This document shows, one piece after another, positions 8,442-16,837 of a DNA stretch of 64,000 nucleotides (its first letter is position 1; each line of letters opens with the position of its first letter). Source of the DNA: JANQSS01 sp965249735 (GTDB lineage: Bacteria > Bacteroidota > Bacteroidia > Chitinophagales > Saprospiraceae); NCBI GenBank assembly GCA_965249735.1, contig CBDFMS010000022.1, positions 62,001 through 126,000 on the forward strand, in the 5' to 3' direction. Position numbers and translations under genes: made by a program. The notes beneath the pieces are model-generated. The model saw only the letters and a list, made by a program, of their open reading frames with translations, was not told where the DNA came from and searched no databases.

Positions 8442-10226
8442 ATGGGGTTCAATGAAAAGTACATTCAAACGTTTCTTCACAAGGCAAGGCCTATTTGTGA
8501 AATAAGAAATGAGGAGTCGACGAGCCCGATAGGAATGCATTTATTGTGCCCGTACTCACCTGAAAACATCATTCAAGTGATGGATATCTGGGTACAAGGG
8601 GTTGAACAACTCTTACAATTGGTTCGCAGTTCTCGTTCGATTCATGATCCAAGATATCGGGCCTTGTACAAGGAGCGTGGAATTACTTATGACGAATACT
8701 ATTACCTATTTCAGGATACTCTTGACGAGGAAAAGTATGGTGAAATTCCTGCTTTCATCTTCACTAAAATATTTTCCAAGGATTTGCGAAATCGCCGGTT
8801 TAAAGATTTTGAATACACTCCCGAATCATATAAACGATATATTCTTTCATTACATATTGTTCCAACACAATATTTCAACCGGTCTCTTGAAGCAAGTATT
8901 TCACTGCCTTCACTTTTCGCGCACTCATACTGTATTGCCAAAACGAGAAGCGGAAAAACTGAACTGCTCAAGTTGTTCGTGTACAATTTAATGAAAGAAA
9001 AAGATGACAAGACTAGTCTATTAATCCTCGATCCTCACGGAGAATTTGCGCGTGAAATCCGTCGTCTTAAATTGGTTCAAGAAAATTTGGATCGAATTGT
9101 CTATTTGGATCCTAGCATCGACAGTGAACATACACCCGTTTTTAATCCATTCGAAATAAAAGAAAAGGACACGGCCAAGCTTGCGTACACTATTGATACC
9201 ATTCTCGATGCATTTCATCAGCTATTGCGAGATCAGTCAATCACGGGCAACATGAAAAGACTGCTGCGCCACTGCATATATGCGCTCCTCTATCACGAAG
9301 GAACGACCATGCTCGATCTGCTTACGCTACTATCAGGATTTGGCCGCAATAGAAATCAAAAAGTCCCTGAATTCTATCCTGAAGAAGAAAAATTAATGAA
9401 TTTGGGAAAACAGGCACCAGACCCACTTACTCGTCGCTTTTTCGAATATGGTTGGAAAGAAGTGGATAGTCGCACCATAAGTGCAGTTTCCGAAAGAATA
9501 GACGGCATTCTCAGTCATCCGTTAGTAAGACGCTTCGTTGTCGGGAAAAACAGCTTTGATTTAGAACAGTATCTGAACACTGGAAAAATCGTAGTGGTTA
9601 ATCTGGATTTTACAAAATTAGGAAACATTGGGAGTGAGGCCATCGGACGGCTAATCGTTAGCGAAGCACAAAATATTTCTGCTCAAAGAAATAAACTTCC
9701 CAAATCACAACGACCCCGCACACTCATTTTTATGGATGAATGCCAACGCTTTGTAAGTGCAGCTATTGAAAGAGCACTATCAGAATTCGCCAAATTCAAC
9801 ACCTTTTTATTTCTCGCACATCAATACATTGAGCAAATTGATGATGGTATGGTCAAGGCAATGTTATCCAACACAGAGAATAAAATAGTGGGAAGAAATT
9901 CTTCAGCCACTATGGGGTCAATCGCCTCTGATGTTGGTGTTAGCAAAGAAGACTTGATGGACGTGAAAAAATATCAATTTTATATAAAGACAGGAGATCA
10001 AGATCCCTTCCTATTTCAAAGTGCAGATTTTCTTTTGGATCATCCTGGTAGCGAATATTACATCTCTGAAGAAGAAGCAAAAGAGAAAATAGATTCTCAT
10101 ATGATTAGTCATTATTATCATCGTATTCAGCCATTTGTTCCCCCTGAACTAAAAAATGGGGAGAATGTCATTTTAGGTACGCAAACTAGCGTTGTTTCGG
10201 TTGATTTAGATGATGCTGAATTTTAA
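8442..10226 (+). CDS. HerA/VirD4-type (DUF87/TraD-like) DNA-pumping ATPase
   Basis: The protein has 594 aa. The P-loop is AKTRSGKT (residues 166-173), so Lys172 and Thr173 are present, while the first P-loop glycine is Ala166. LLILDPHGEFA after it is the strand typical of HerA/TraG-like ATPases ('LDPHG'). Walker B is TLIFMDECQRF with Asp432-Glu433, and a sensor-like FLFLAHQYIEQI follows. No membrane segment is visible, unlike classical VirD4 coupling proteins. The next gene, 8 bp downstream, is a replication-relaxation family protein. That pairing is common on Bacteroidota plasmids and integrative elements and suggests DNA transfer, mobilisation or plasmid maintenance. No relaxase or T4SS genes are in the window, so this may be a remnant or a stand-alone pair. 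Confidence 0.85.
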   Translation: MGFNEKYIQTFLHKARPICEIRNEESTSPIGMHLLCPYSPENIIQVMDIWVQGVEQLLQLVRSSRSIHDPRYRALYKERGITYDEYYYLFQDTLDEEKYGEIPAFIFTKIFSKDLRNRRFKDFEYTPESYKRYILSLHIVPTQYFNRSLEASISLPSLFAHSYCIAKTRSGKTELLKLFVYNLMKEKDDKTSLLILDPHGEFAREIRRLKLVQENLDRIVYLDPSIDSEHTPVFNPFEIKEKDTAKLAYTIDTILDAFHQLLRDQSITGNMKRLLRHCIYALLYHEGTTMLDLLTLLSGFGRNRNQKVPEFYPEEEKLMNLGKQAPDPLTRRFFEYGWKEVDSRTISAVSERIDGILSHPLVRRFVVGKNSFDLEQYLNTGKIVVVNLDFTKLGNIGSEAIGRLIVSEAQNISAQRNKLPKSQRPRTLIFMDECQRFVSAAIERALSEFAKFNTFLFLAHQYIEQIDDGMVKAMLSNTENKIVGRNSSATMGSIASDVGVSKEDLMDVKKYQFYIKTGDQDPFLFQSADFLLDHPGSEYYISEEEAKEKIDSHMISHYYHRIQPFVPPELKNGENVILGTQTSVVSVDLDDAEF

Positions 10227-10234
10227 ATACTCGT

Positions 10235-11086
10235 ATGCTTCCACCAAAACAGTTGTCTATTCTCCTTCAACTTTCAACGTACAAATTCCTCACGCGGATT
10301 CAAATGGCAAGGCTAGGAGTGGATAGATACAATAGCACCTTATCCCGAAACTGTAAACCACTCGTAGAAGCAAAATACATTGGATTCCTAGACGCTAAGC
10401 AATATGGACTCGGTCATATGTACTATTTGACTAAAAGAGGAGCACTATTTGTCAAGAATGAAAAAGAAATCGAGCTGGAGACTTTGAATTATTGCATAAA
10501 TAAGCCGTCACTTAGCTCACAATCCATTTTTCATAGAACTGCCGCCATTGACTGTCAGATCGAAATGTTTGATTCATGCCAAAACCAAAACATTAGCATT
10601 GCCTTTTACGATCGAGATATTGAAGCGTTAGGAAACACTAAAAGAGACAATAATTTACAGCGGAAAACTCGCATTTTGATTGGACCCAATGAGCACCTCG
10701 AGCCGGATGCCATTTTTATGCTAAATACACCCAAAGGGAAAAAATTATATTGTTTGGAGTACGAACATAAAGATTATTCTCAAAAGTCCTTTAAAAAGCT
10801 GATCAAGCATGTGAAAGCCCTAAATTTCAAAAGTGCCTCAAAGAAATATGGTCATGACAAGGCACATCGCACACTTTTTATTTATGATAATTCCAGCACT
10901 ATGCATTCGGTCATGAAACGACTCCAAAGCGAAGTTCCGGGCATTAGAAGTTGGTTTCTCTTTAAATCCATTGAAGAAGTACGAACTGATGGCAAATTCA
11001 AAAACTCAATCTTCACCCTTTCTGAAAAGAAAAACTTCTTGGCTGGCTGGCAGCAGGCTAATGGAGAGCGTAAAATGCTCTATTAG
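10235..11086 (+). CDS. Replication-relaxation family protein (PF13814-like)
   Basis: The protein has 283 aa. Its N-terminal third is a winged-helix-like domain: LPPKQLSILLQLSTYKFLTR, then QMARLGV, then YYLTKRGA. This is the pattern I know from the replication-relaxation family, whose members occur beside plasmid transfer ATPases. The C-terminal part (LEPDAIFMLNTPKGKKLYCL, then EYEHKDYSQKSF) looks like a divergent nuclease-type fold with D/E-x-K spacing, as in other members of the family. That nuclease reading is inference. It starts 8 bp after the HerA-like ATPase and is surely co-transcribed with it. Functionally the family is poorly characterised. Confidence 0.78.
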   Translation: MLPPKQLSILLQLSTYKFLTRIQMARLGVDRYNSTLSRNCKPLVEAKYIGFLDAKQYGLGHMYYLTKRGALFVKNEKEIELETLNYCINKPSLSSQSIFHRTAAIDCQIEMFDSCQNQNISIAFYDRDIEALGNTKRDNNLQRKTRILIGPNEHLEPDAIFMLNTPKGKKLYCLEYEHKDYSQKSFKKLIKHVKALNFKSASKKYGHDKAHRTLFIYDNSSTMHSVMKRLQSEVPGIRSWFLFKSIEEVRTDGKFKNSIFTLSEKKNFLAGWQQANGERKMLY

Positions 11087-11198
11087 TTGAATGGTGAAAC
11101 TATGCAGGAATCACTGAGGATCAGGCGATTAATTTTCAAGACTGGTTGTAAGCTAATTGTAAGTTGATTAACTGATTATAGTTCGCTAGCTTAAGCTA

Positions 11199-11212
11199 TG
11201 CACTTTAGTGCA
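11199..11212 (+). repeat. Left-end hairpin of the IS200-like element
   Basis: A 5-bp stem TGCAC/GTGCA with loop TTTA lies 35 bp before the transposase start. It is followed by AAGTCTTTCAGATTC, which echoes the CTTTCAG loop of the right-end hairpin. In this IS family such hairpins near each end are the DNA features bound by TnpA. Confidence 0.5.
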
Positions 11213-11247
11213 AGTCTTTCAGATTCTACAAAAGTATATCTTTGAGA

Positions 11248-11685
11248 ATGGGCAAGGGAAATTATCGGCGTGGAACGCATACGGTGCATGAGCTTACAGT
11301 ACATGTTGTTTTTAGCACGAAGTATCGATATAAAGTGTTGGAAGGAGAAGTTCAAACAAGGTGTAGGGATTTGATTCGACAAGTTTGCGATGTTCTGGAT
11401 ATTCAAATAATAAAAGGAGTAGTGAGTAAAGATCACGTTCACATACATATGAGTTATCCACCGAGGGTATCGATCAGTGATATAATGCGGAGAATAAAAG
11501 GTAGAACATCAAAGAAATTGCAAGAAGAATTTCCCCATTTGAAGAAGCGATATTGGGGACGTCATTTTTGGTCAATTGGATATGGTGCTTGGAGCTCAGG
11601 GACGCTCACTAAAGAAATGATAGACGAATATTTAGAGCATCATGGCCAGGACCCAAATGGGACGGATAAATTTATATTGGAATGA
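11248..11685 (+). CDS. tnpA: IS200/IS605-family Y1 HUH transposase TnpA
   Basis: The protein has 145 aa from the ATG at 11248, preferred over a TTG six bases upstream. The family start is clear (NYRRGTHTV...HVVFSTKYRYKVL). The HUH metal-binding motif is at residues 63-67 (HVHIH), and the nucleophile Tyr128 is in MIDEYLEHH. The conserved KKRYWGRHFWS segment precedes it. The protein nicks single-stranded DNA at the element ends and moves it by a peel-and-paste mechanism (family knowledge). Length and all key residues are intact, so the enzyme could be active. Confidence 0.93.
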   Translation: MGKGNYRRGTHTVHELTVHVVFSTKYRYKVLEGEVQTRCRDLIRQVCDVLDIQIIKGVVSKDHVHIHMSYPPRVSISDIMRRIKGRTSKKLQEEFPHLKKRYWGRHFWSIGYGAWSSGTLTKEMIDEYLEHHGQDPNGTDKFILE

Positions 11686-11702
11686 GGGCTTTAGCCTGAA
11701 CA

Positions 11703-11745
11703 GTGACTTTCAGTCACCAATAACCTATGGATTTTTAATCCATAG
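11703..11745 (+). repeat. Right-end hairpins of the IS200-like element
   Basis: Two adjacent perfect hairpins follow tnpA: a 6-bp stem GTGACT/AGTCAC with loop TTC, and an 8-bp stem CTATGGAT/ATCCATAG with loop TTTTA. One of them may be the TnpA recognition hairpin and the other may act as terminator. Confidence 0.5.
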
Positions 11746-11781
11746 TATTTAAGTTCGTCATCTCAAAGCTCCAAATGTGGT

Positions 11782-11816
11782 TGCTTGCCGATTGCTTGCC
11801 GATTCTGCTTGCCGAT
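11782..11816. repeat. Three direct copies of an 11-bp unit
   Basis: The unit TGCTTGCCGAT occurs at 11782-11792, 11793-11803 and 11806-11816, the last copy after a 2-bp spacer. It sits between the IS element and the tRNA-Asn terminator. Confidence 0.85.
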
Positions 11817-11821
11817 TTAGT

Positions 11822-11855
11822 GAAAAACAAAAGCGGGTCTCTTTCGAAACCCGCT
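11822..11855 (-). terminator. Rho-independent terminator after tRNA-Asn
   Basis: On the minus strand a perfect 7-bp stem AGCGGGT/ACCCGCT with a 10-nt loop is followed by TTTGTTTTT. It begins 9 bp beyond the tRNA 3' end and fits termination of the tRNA transcript. Confidence 0.85.
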
Positions 11856-11864
11856 CTGTATCTG

Positions 11865-11938
11865 CGCCTCCTCAAGGACTTGAACCTTGGACCTACGGAT
11901 TAACAGTCCGCCGCTCTAACCAGCTGAGCTAAGGAGGC
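11865..11938 (-). tRNA. tRNA-Asn (GTT)
   Basis: The 74-nt cloverleaf has acceptor stem GCCTCCT/AGGAGGC, a D-loop with AGCTGGTTAGA, the anticodon loop CTGTTAA (anticodon GTT) closed by CGGA/TCCG, and a T-arm containing GGTTCAAGTCC. The discriminator base is G, the expected base for tRNA-Asn. CCA is not encoded. The gene marks the right limit of the accessory region; its 3' end faces that region. Confidence 0.95.
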
Positions 11939-11986
11939 CACTGACGACCGCTGCGCTATGTCAGCAGCTTGTCGTTTAAGCGGATG

Positions 11987-12017
11987 CAAATGTATGGCTT
12001 CCATATGAAAAGTGCAA
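11987..12017 (-). promoter_or_regulatory. Promoter of tRNA-Asn
   Basis: On the minus strand, TTG at 12017-12015 and TACATTTG at 11994-11987 are separated by 20 bp. This matches the Bacteroidota primary-sigma consensus TTG-N17-20-TAnnTTTG and lies about 48 bp upstream of the tRNA. Confidence 0.75.
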
Positions 12018-12084
12018 CTATTCTTTTTTGATTTTTATAGTATGCTTTACATACCCATTCCAGGCTGAATACAGAGCGGATCGA

Positions 12085-13119
12085 TTAGTCCAGATTTCTT
12101 AACAGCTTCTCCCAGGCCCAGGCCGTCCGCGTCATATCGTCCAGTGAATATTTTGTTCGCCATCCCAATTTTTCTGCCGCCAGACTGGTGTCCGCAAATA
12201 TTTGCTCAGCATCGCCGGCACGACGGGCGACGATTTCATAATTGAGCTTAAGGCCTGTTGTTCGTTCAAAAGATTGAATGACTTCCAAAACACTAAACCC
12301 ACGACCCGTCCCCAGATTAAATAGCTCGAATGAAGTTTCATTTTCTCCATTCACCAGTCGGTTGAGGGCCACCACATGCGCTTGAGCCAAATCGACCACA
12401 TGAATATAATCGCGCACAGCTGTACCATCTACTGTATTATAATCAGAGCCAAAGACGCGAAGCGATTCGCGCACACCTGCCGCAGTTTGTGTGATAAAGG
12501 GCATCAGATTATTCGGAACTCCGATAGGCAATTCACCAAGCCCGGCAGATGGATGTGCCCCGATTGGATTAAAATAGCGCAAGGAAATGGCCTCCATTTG
12601 TTCTGGGTTGGAGGACACTAAATCCAGAATGATCTCTTCTCCGATTTGCTTTGAGTTGCCATAGGGAGAAATAGCCGGTTGAATGGCCGTTTGTTCAGTA
12701 GCCGGAAGGACGTCAGGCTGGCCATAAACGGTGGCCGAAGAAGAAAAAATGAAATTTCCAATATTATTTTGATGCATACCAGAAAGGACATTGACTAAAC
12801 CTGAAATATTATTTTCATAATAAACCAGTGGTTTTTCTACACTTTCACCGACAGCTTTTAAGGCCGCAAAATGTATGACAGCACTGGCATCTGCATGTCG
12901 TCGAAAAAAATCGAGTAATTCCTTTTTGTATCGAATATCAATTTGCTCGAATTGAGGCCGTCTATTGGCAATTGCCGCAATTCGATCAACCACTTCTGCT
13001 GTTGAATTACTCAAATTGTCAATGATAACGACGTCAAAATCTGCCTGTAATAATTCTACAGAAGTATGCGAACCTATATACCCTGTTCCACCTGTGACAA
13101 TGACTTTTTTTCGACTCAT
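12085..13119 (-). CDS. galE: UDP-glucose 4-epimerase
   Basis: The protein has 344 aa, the usual GalE length. The NAD-binding motif TGGTGYIGSH is at residues 9-18. The Ser in SSSATVYGQP and the YxxxK pair in SPYGNSKQIGE form the short-chain-dehydrogenase catalytic triad. The C-terminal half has GTAVRDYIHVVDLA and FNLGTGRGFSVLEV, both GalE signatures. It interconverts UDP-glucose and UDP-galactose in the cytoplasm for polysaccharide synthesis and galactose use. It is monocistronic between the tRNA and a divergent transporter gene. Confidence 0.97.
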   Translation of the reverse strand: MSRKKVIVTGGTGYIGSHTSVELLQADFDVVIIDNLSNSTAEVVDRIAAIANRRPQFEQIDIRYKKELLDFFRRHADASAVIHFAALKAVGESVEKPLVYYENNISGLVNVLSGMHQNNIGNFIFSSSATVYGQPDVLPATEQTAIQPAISPYGNSKQIGEEIILDLVSSNPEQMEAISLRYFNPIGAHPSAGLGELPIGVPNNLMPFITQTAAGVRESLRVFGSDYNTVDGTAVRDYIHVVDLAQAHVVALNRLVNGENETSFELFNLGTGRGFSVLEVIQSFERTTGLKLNYEIVARRAGDAEQIFADTSLAAEKLGWRTKYSLDDMTRTAWAWEKLLRNLD

Positions 13120-13439
13120 ACCTTGTTCTTCAGTGTTGGTGATCCTTCACCTTTTTGATTTATTAAATGCACGATTGCGCAGAGTGTAAAGTAAATGTAT
13201 TTTCAGGATATCGACTGTTCCATCAACGACATTCGGGAACTGTGTCGAGTTTACACAGAGACGCTTTGTAACCCAAATAACATAAAATGAGCTAAAACCT
13301 TCATACTTTCACTATCTCATCATCTTTGGGTATGGACATACGCATGTAATTGGTATGTCAGCGCGTCCGGAAAGAAATGACTTTATGATCATCAAAAGCT
13401 AAATCAAGTACAACCAATTCCAACCAATGTTCCTACTGC
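13120..13439. other. Divergent intergenic region galE/SulP, 320 bp
   Basis: This spacer should contain promoters for both divergent genes. A TACATTTA box on the minus strand near 13192-13199 is a possible galE -7 element, but no clear -33 element accompanies it. Nothing coding was recognised. Confidence 0.4.
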
Positions 13440-15164
13440 ATGTCTAAGATACTACCCTGGAATAGCGAGTTGATTCGGCATTTTTCGTTGAAAGATGACC
13501 TTTTCGCGGCTTTGACCGTTGCCGTCGTTATCATTCCCCAAGGAATGGCTTATGCTATGCTTGCAGAGCTACCACCAATATATGGTCTTTATGCTGCCTT
13601 TATTCCATTATTAATCTATCCTTTTTTTGGATCTTCCCGGCATCTTTCAGTTGGACCCGTCGCCCTGGTCAGCATCATCTTATTGGCCGGGCTCTCAACC
13701 ATGGCCGCTCCGGGCTCTTCGGAATATATCCGGCTTGCCCTCTTGACTTCGCTTGTGGCAGGCATTATTCAACTCGTTTTATCCCTTTTAAGGATGGGGT
13801 TTTTGGTTAAATTTTTGTCTGAACCCGTCATGCATGGATTTACTTCAGCAGCTGCAACCATCATCATATTGAGTCAGTTAAAATCCATTCTCGGAATCGA
13901 TATATCAGGAACGTCTAATCTCATCCAAATTCTGAAAGAAGTTGGCAGTCAAATACAGACCACTCACCTCATCACATTTTTTATAGGCATCACTGCGCTG
14001 GTTATTCTTCTCGCACTCAAAAAAATTAAACGGACTTTTCCGGCAGGACTATTTGTCGTCATTATAGGCACTATATTGATGTATGCATTTAAATGGAATG
14101 AAAGCGGTGTGGGCATCGTAGGTCTCGTACCTCAAGGACTTCCCAAATTCACATCTGATTTTATTAATTTCAATGATATCATTCGCGTATTCCCGTTGGC
14201 CTTTATCATATGTCTGATCAGTTTTATCGAGTCATTGGCCATTGCTAAAAGTATATCCGCGCGGCACGACCATTATGTCATTCATGCCAATCAGGAATTA
14301 TTAGGTCTAGGTTTAGCAAAGCTAATAGGGTCATTTTTTCTGGCATTCCCCAATACGGGTAGTTTTTCCCGATCAGCTGTCAATGATGAGGCCGGGGCAA
14401 AGAGTGGGTTTTCTTCGATTTTTACTGCCCTGTTGATCGGTGTCATTCTGCTCTTCTTTACTCCGCTATTTTACTATTTACCTAAACCTGTTCTGGGCGC
14501 CATCGTTATTTCAGCCGTACTTGGCTTGCTTAACTTTGGTTATGCACGTCGGTTGCTGGTCCATGACCGAAAAGATTTTTATGTTTATCTGGCCACCTTT
14601 ATCCTGACATTAATACTAGGAATCCAACAAGGTGTCCTTGCAGGGATCATTTTATCCATTATCATGATCCTTCAAAAATCATCAAAACCGCATTACGCCG
14701 TTTTAGGTCAATTACCGGGAACGCAAACATTTAGAAATATAAATCGTTTTCCGGATGCCGCCGTCAGAGCGGATATTCTCATACTACGCTATGATCAGGA
14801 CATCTACTTTGGCAATGCCGAACATTTCTTTGATACCCTGGAGGAACAAATTGATAATCATCCTGACACACAAAAATTAATTCTTAATGCCAGCGCTATT
14901 GCCGAAATCGACAGCACTGGGATTTCAATGTTTAAGCTTTTATTAAAAATTGTAAAACAAAAGAATATAAAATTTATCATAACTCAAATACGCGGACCAG
15001 TCCGTGACAGGTTTGCTCAAACATGTATTCTTGAAACCATTGGTATCGAAAATATTTATTTAAGTATAGCAGATGCAATTAACTATGAAACAACGGGTGA
15101 AATAAAAAGTGAATTGAAAAAAACCTACGCAAGTCAATCGACTAAAAAAAGAAGTAAACGCTAA
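13440..15164 (+). CDS. SulP/SLC26-family anion permease with STAS domain
   Basis: The protein has 574 aa. It starts with IPQGMAYAMLAELPPIYGLYAAFIP-type sequence, the SulP signature (seen around residues 32-55). About 10-12 membrane segments follow to residue about 410. The C-terminal STAS domain (about 440-550) contains ILNASAIAEIDSTGISMFKL, typical of SulP and anti-anti-sigma folds. The family moves sulfate, bicarbonate or other anions; the substrate cannot be told from sequence. It ends 18 bp before the ferredoxin-NrfD fusion gene, so it is probably part of the redox operon and may supply or remove an oxyanion or bicarbonate related to the molybdoenzyme. Confidence 0.93.
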   Translation: MSKILPWNSELIRHFSLKDDLFAALTVAVVIIPQGMAYAMLAELPPIYGLYAAFIPLLIYPFFGSSRHLSVGPVALVSIILLAGLSTMAAPGSSEYIRLALLTSLVAGIIQLVLSLLRMGFLVKFLSEPVMHGFTSAAATIIILSQLKSILGIDISGTSNLIQILKEVGSQIQTTHLITFFIGITALVILLALKKIKRTFPAGLFVVIIGTILMYAFKWNESGVGIVGLVPQGLPKFTSDFINFNDIIRVFPLAFIICLISFIESLAIAKSISARHDHYVIHANQELLGLGLAKLIGSFFLAFPNTGSFSRSAVNDEAGAKSGFSSIFTALLIGVILLFFTPLFYYLPKPVLGAIVISAVLGLLNFGYARRLLVHDRKDFYVYLATFILTLILGIQQGVLAGIILSIIMILQKSSKPHYAVLGQLPGTQTFRNINRFPDAAVRADILILRYDQDIYFGNAEHFFDTLEEQIDNHPDTQKLILNASAIAEIDSTGISMFKLLLKIVKQKNIKFIITQIRGPVRDRFAQTCILETIGIENIYLSIADAINYETTGEIKSELKKTYASQSTKKRSKR

Positions 15165-15182
15165 ATAACAAACAGGCTTTCT

Positions 15183-16802
15183 ATGAAATATGGATTTATT
15201 ATAGACAATCGAAAATGTATTGGCTGCCATGCATGTACAACGGCATGCAAATCTGAGCATGCTGTACCTGTGGGTGTAAACCGGACCTGGGTGAAGCAAG
15301 TGGAGAAAGGAGACTTTCCTGATACACGCCGCCTATTCTCAGTGATGCGTTGTAATCATTGCACCGATGCCCCTTGTGTTTCGATATGCCCAACCGAAGC
15401 CCTCCATACGAGGGAAGACGGTATTGTGGATTTCGACAACGACCGGTGTATTGGATGTAAATCATGTATGCAGGCTTGTCCATATGATGCACTCTACATC
15501 GATCCGGATACCCATACTGCTGCTAAGTGTAATTACTGTGCACATCGAATTGATGTTGGCCTGGAGCCCGCTTGTGTTAATGTGTGTCCGGAACACGCCA
15601 TTATTTCCGGTGATATGGAAGATCAAAATTCTGAAATTGCACAACTATTATCTCGTCAGTCAGTAAAAGTCAGAAAGCCGGAAAAAGCCACACGACCTAA
15701 TTTGTTTTACATCGATGCCGATGATTCTTCACTTGTTGCCACGGCTACAGAAAAATCGCATAGTTCACTTTGGGGATCACAATCCCTTGGTGTGGGACAC
15801 TATGCAAAAGAAGCGGAAAAACTCGCTTTTTCGAATTCTGATGTGCTGGCCGAATTAGTAAATATAAACGGAGGATATAACCAGGATAATAAAAAAGTAA
15901 ATACGCCCAAAACTGTTGAAGTGGTCATGGATAAAGCGCGGCGTGTGTATGACAGCCCCGACAAAGGTATTTTATGGGGCTGGGAAGTTTCTGCATACGT
16001 TTGGACAAAAGCGCTGTCCGCCGGTGCATTTTTAATTCCTTTTTTAGCCTACATGGTTTTTGATATCGACTTCTCCATTAATATGATGTGGGTTGCGATT
16101 GGTGCGGGATTATTATTTTTGGCATTGACAGGAATATTATTAGTGAAAGACCTTGATCGACCTGATCGATTTTTATATGTGCTACTCAGACCACATTGGA
16201 ATTCATGGTTGGTCAAAGGTGGCTATGCCATCACAGTTTATGGCGGCTTACTGACACTATTAGGTCTCAGTCTTTATTTCAATTGGTCCGGAATTATCCA
16301 GGTGCTGATGTACGTCACGGCTGCAGTTGCCATCATTGTTGCGGTCTATACAGCCTTTTTATTTGCACAGGCCAAAGGCCGGGATTTCTGGCAAAGCCCT
16401 ACCCTCTCACTTCATATGGTCGTCCATGCCTTTATGGCCGGAGCTGCGTTATTTTTAATCGCGGGCTTATTTATTGATTCAACGCAAGAATGGTTGGTCT
16501 TCCTTAGAAATACCTTATTAATTTCTGTGGCCTTTAATTTAATTACGATTACGGTTGAATTAATTACAACCCATCCAACATTGGATGCTAAATTAACAGT
16601 AGCATACATATTAAAAGGTCGGTATAAAAATAAATTTTGGATTGGTGTAATTGTACTGGGTAATATTATTCCGATCGCACTACTTCTGTTTGGCACCATT
16701 TCGCCCGTCATTTGTGGCATCGTTGCTATGGCCGTTCTTGTTGGAATATATTTTACAGAAGATATATGGGTCGAAGCACCGCAACAAATTCCATTGAGTT
16801 AA
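15183..16802 (+). CDS. Fused four-cluster ferredoxin / NrfD-type quinone-interacting membrane subunit
   Basis: Residues 1-140 form a complete four [4Fe-4S] ferredoxin of the DmsB/PsrB type, with cysteine groups C12/15/18/22, C57/60/65/69, C89/92/95/99 and C116/119/131/135. A linker of about 130 residues follows. Then about eight to nine membrane helices begin at GILWGWEVSAYVWTKALSAG, which is typical of NrfD/PsrC anchors. The electron-transfer and membrane subunits of a complex iron-sulfur molybdoenzyme are therefore one polypeptide (539 aa). The catalytic subunit is the next gene, 35 bp downstream. Electrons would pass between the molybdenum site and the quinone pool. There is no Tat signal, so the ferredoxin domain likely faces the cytoplasm. 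Confidence 0.92.
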   Translation: MKYGFIIDNRKCIGCHACTTACKSEHAVPVGVNRTWVKQVEKGDFPDTRRLFSVMRCNHCTDAPCVSICPTEALHTREDGIVDFDNDRCIGCKSCMQACPYDALYIDPDTHTAAKCNYCAHRIDVGLEPACVNVCPEHAIISGDMEDQNSEIAQLLSRQSVKVRKPEKATRPNLFYIDADDSSLVATATEKSHSSLWGSQSLGVGHYAKEAEKLAFSNSDVLAELVNINGGYNQDNKKVNTPKTVEVVMDKARRVYDSPDKGILWGWEVSAYVWTKALSAGAFLIPFLAYMVFDIDFSINMMWVAIGAGLLFLALTGILLVKDLDRPDRFLYVLLRPHWNSWLVKGGYAITVYGGLLTLLGLSLYFNWSGIIQVLMYVTAAVAIIVAVYTAFLFAQAKGRDFWQSPTLSLHMVVHAFMAGAALFLIAGLFIDSTQEWLVFLRNTLLISVAFNLITITVELITTHPTLDAKLTVAYILKGRYKNKFWIGVIVLGNIIPIALLLFGTISPVICGIVAMAVLVGIYFTEDIWVEAPQQIPLS

Positions 16803-16837
16803 ACGAATGTCGAACGAATAAATTGAAATTACGACAA

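Larger units (their letters stand above)
11187..11745 (+). mobile_element. IS200/IS605-family insertion element (boundaries approximate)
   Basis: The tnpA gene is flanked by short imperfect hairpins, as expected for single-strand-transposing IS200-type elements that lack terminal inverted repeats. On the left are the palindrome TAGCTTAAGCTA (11187-11198) and the hairpin TGCAC-TTTA-GTGCA (11199-11212). On the right are GGC-TTTA-GCC (11687-11696), GTGACT-TTC-AGTCAC (11703-11717) and CTATGGAT-TTTTA-ATCCATAG (11725-11745). Exact cleavage sites cannot be fixed. No tnpB or IscB-like gene accompanies it. Confidence 0.6.

Noticed and set aside
14128..14142. CTCAAGGACTT in the SulP gene as a copy of the tRNA-Asn 3' region (possible att site)
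   Set aside because: Only 11 bases match, inside a conserved gene and on the wrong side of the tRNA, so it is chance.
16712..16837. N-terminal extension of the molybdoenzyme to 16712
   Set aside because: It overlaps the end of the ferredoxin-NrfD gene and has no Tat signal or other family sequence; ATG 16838 fits better.
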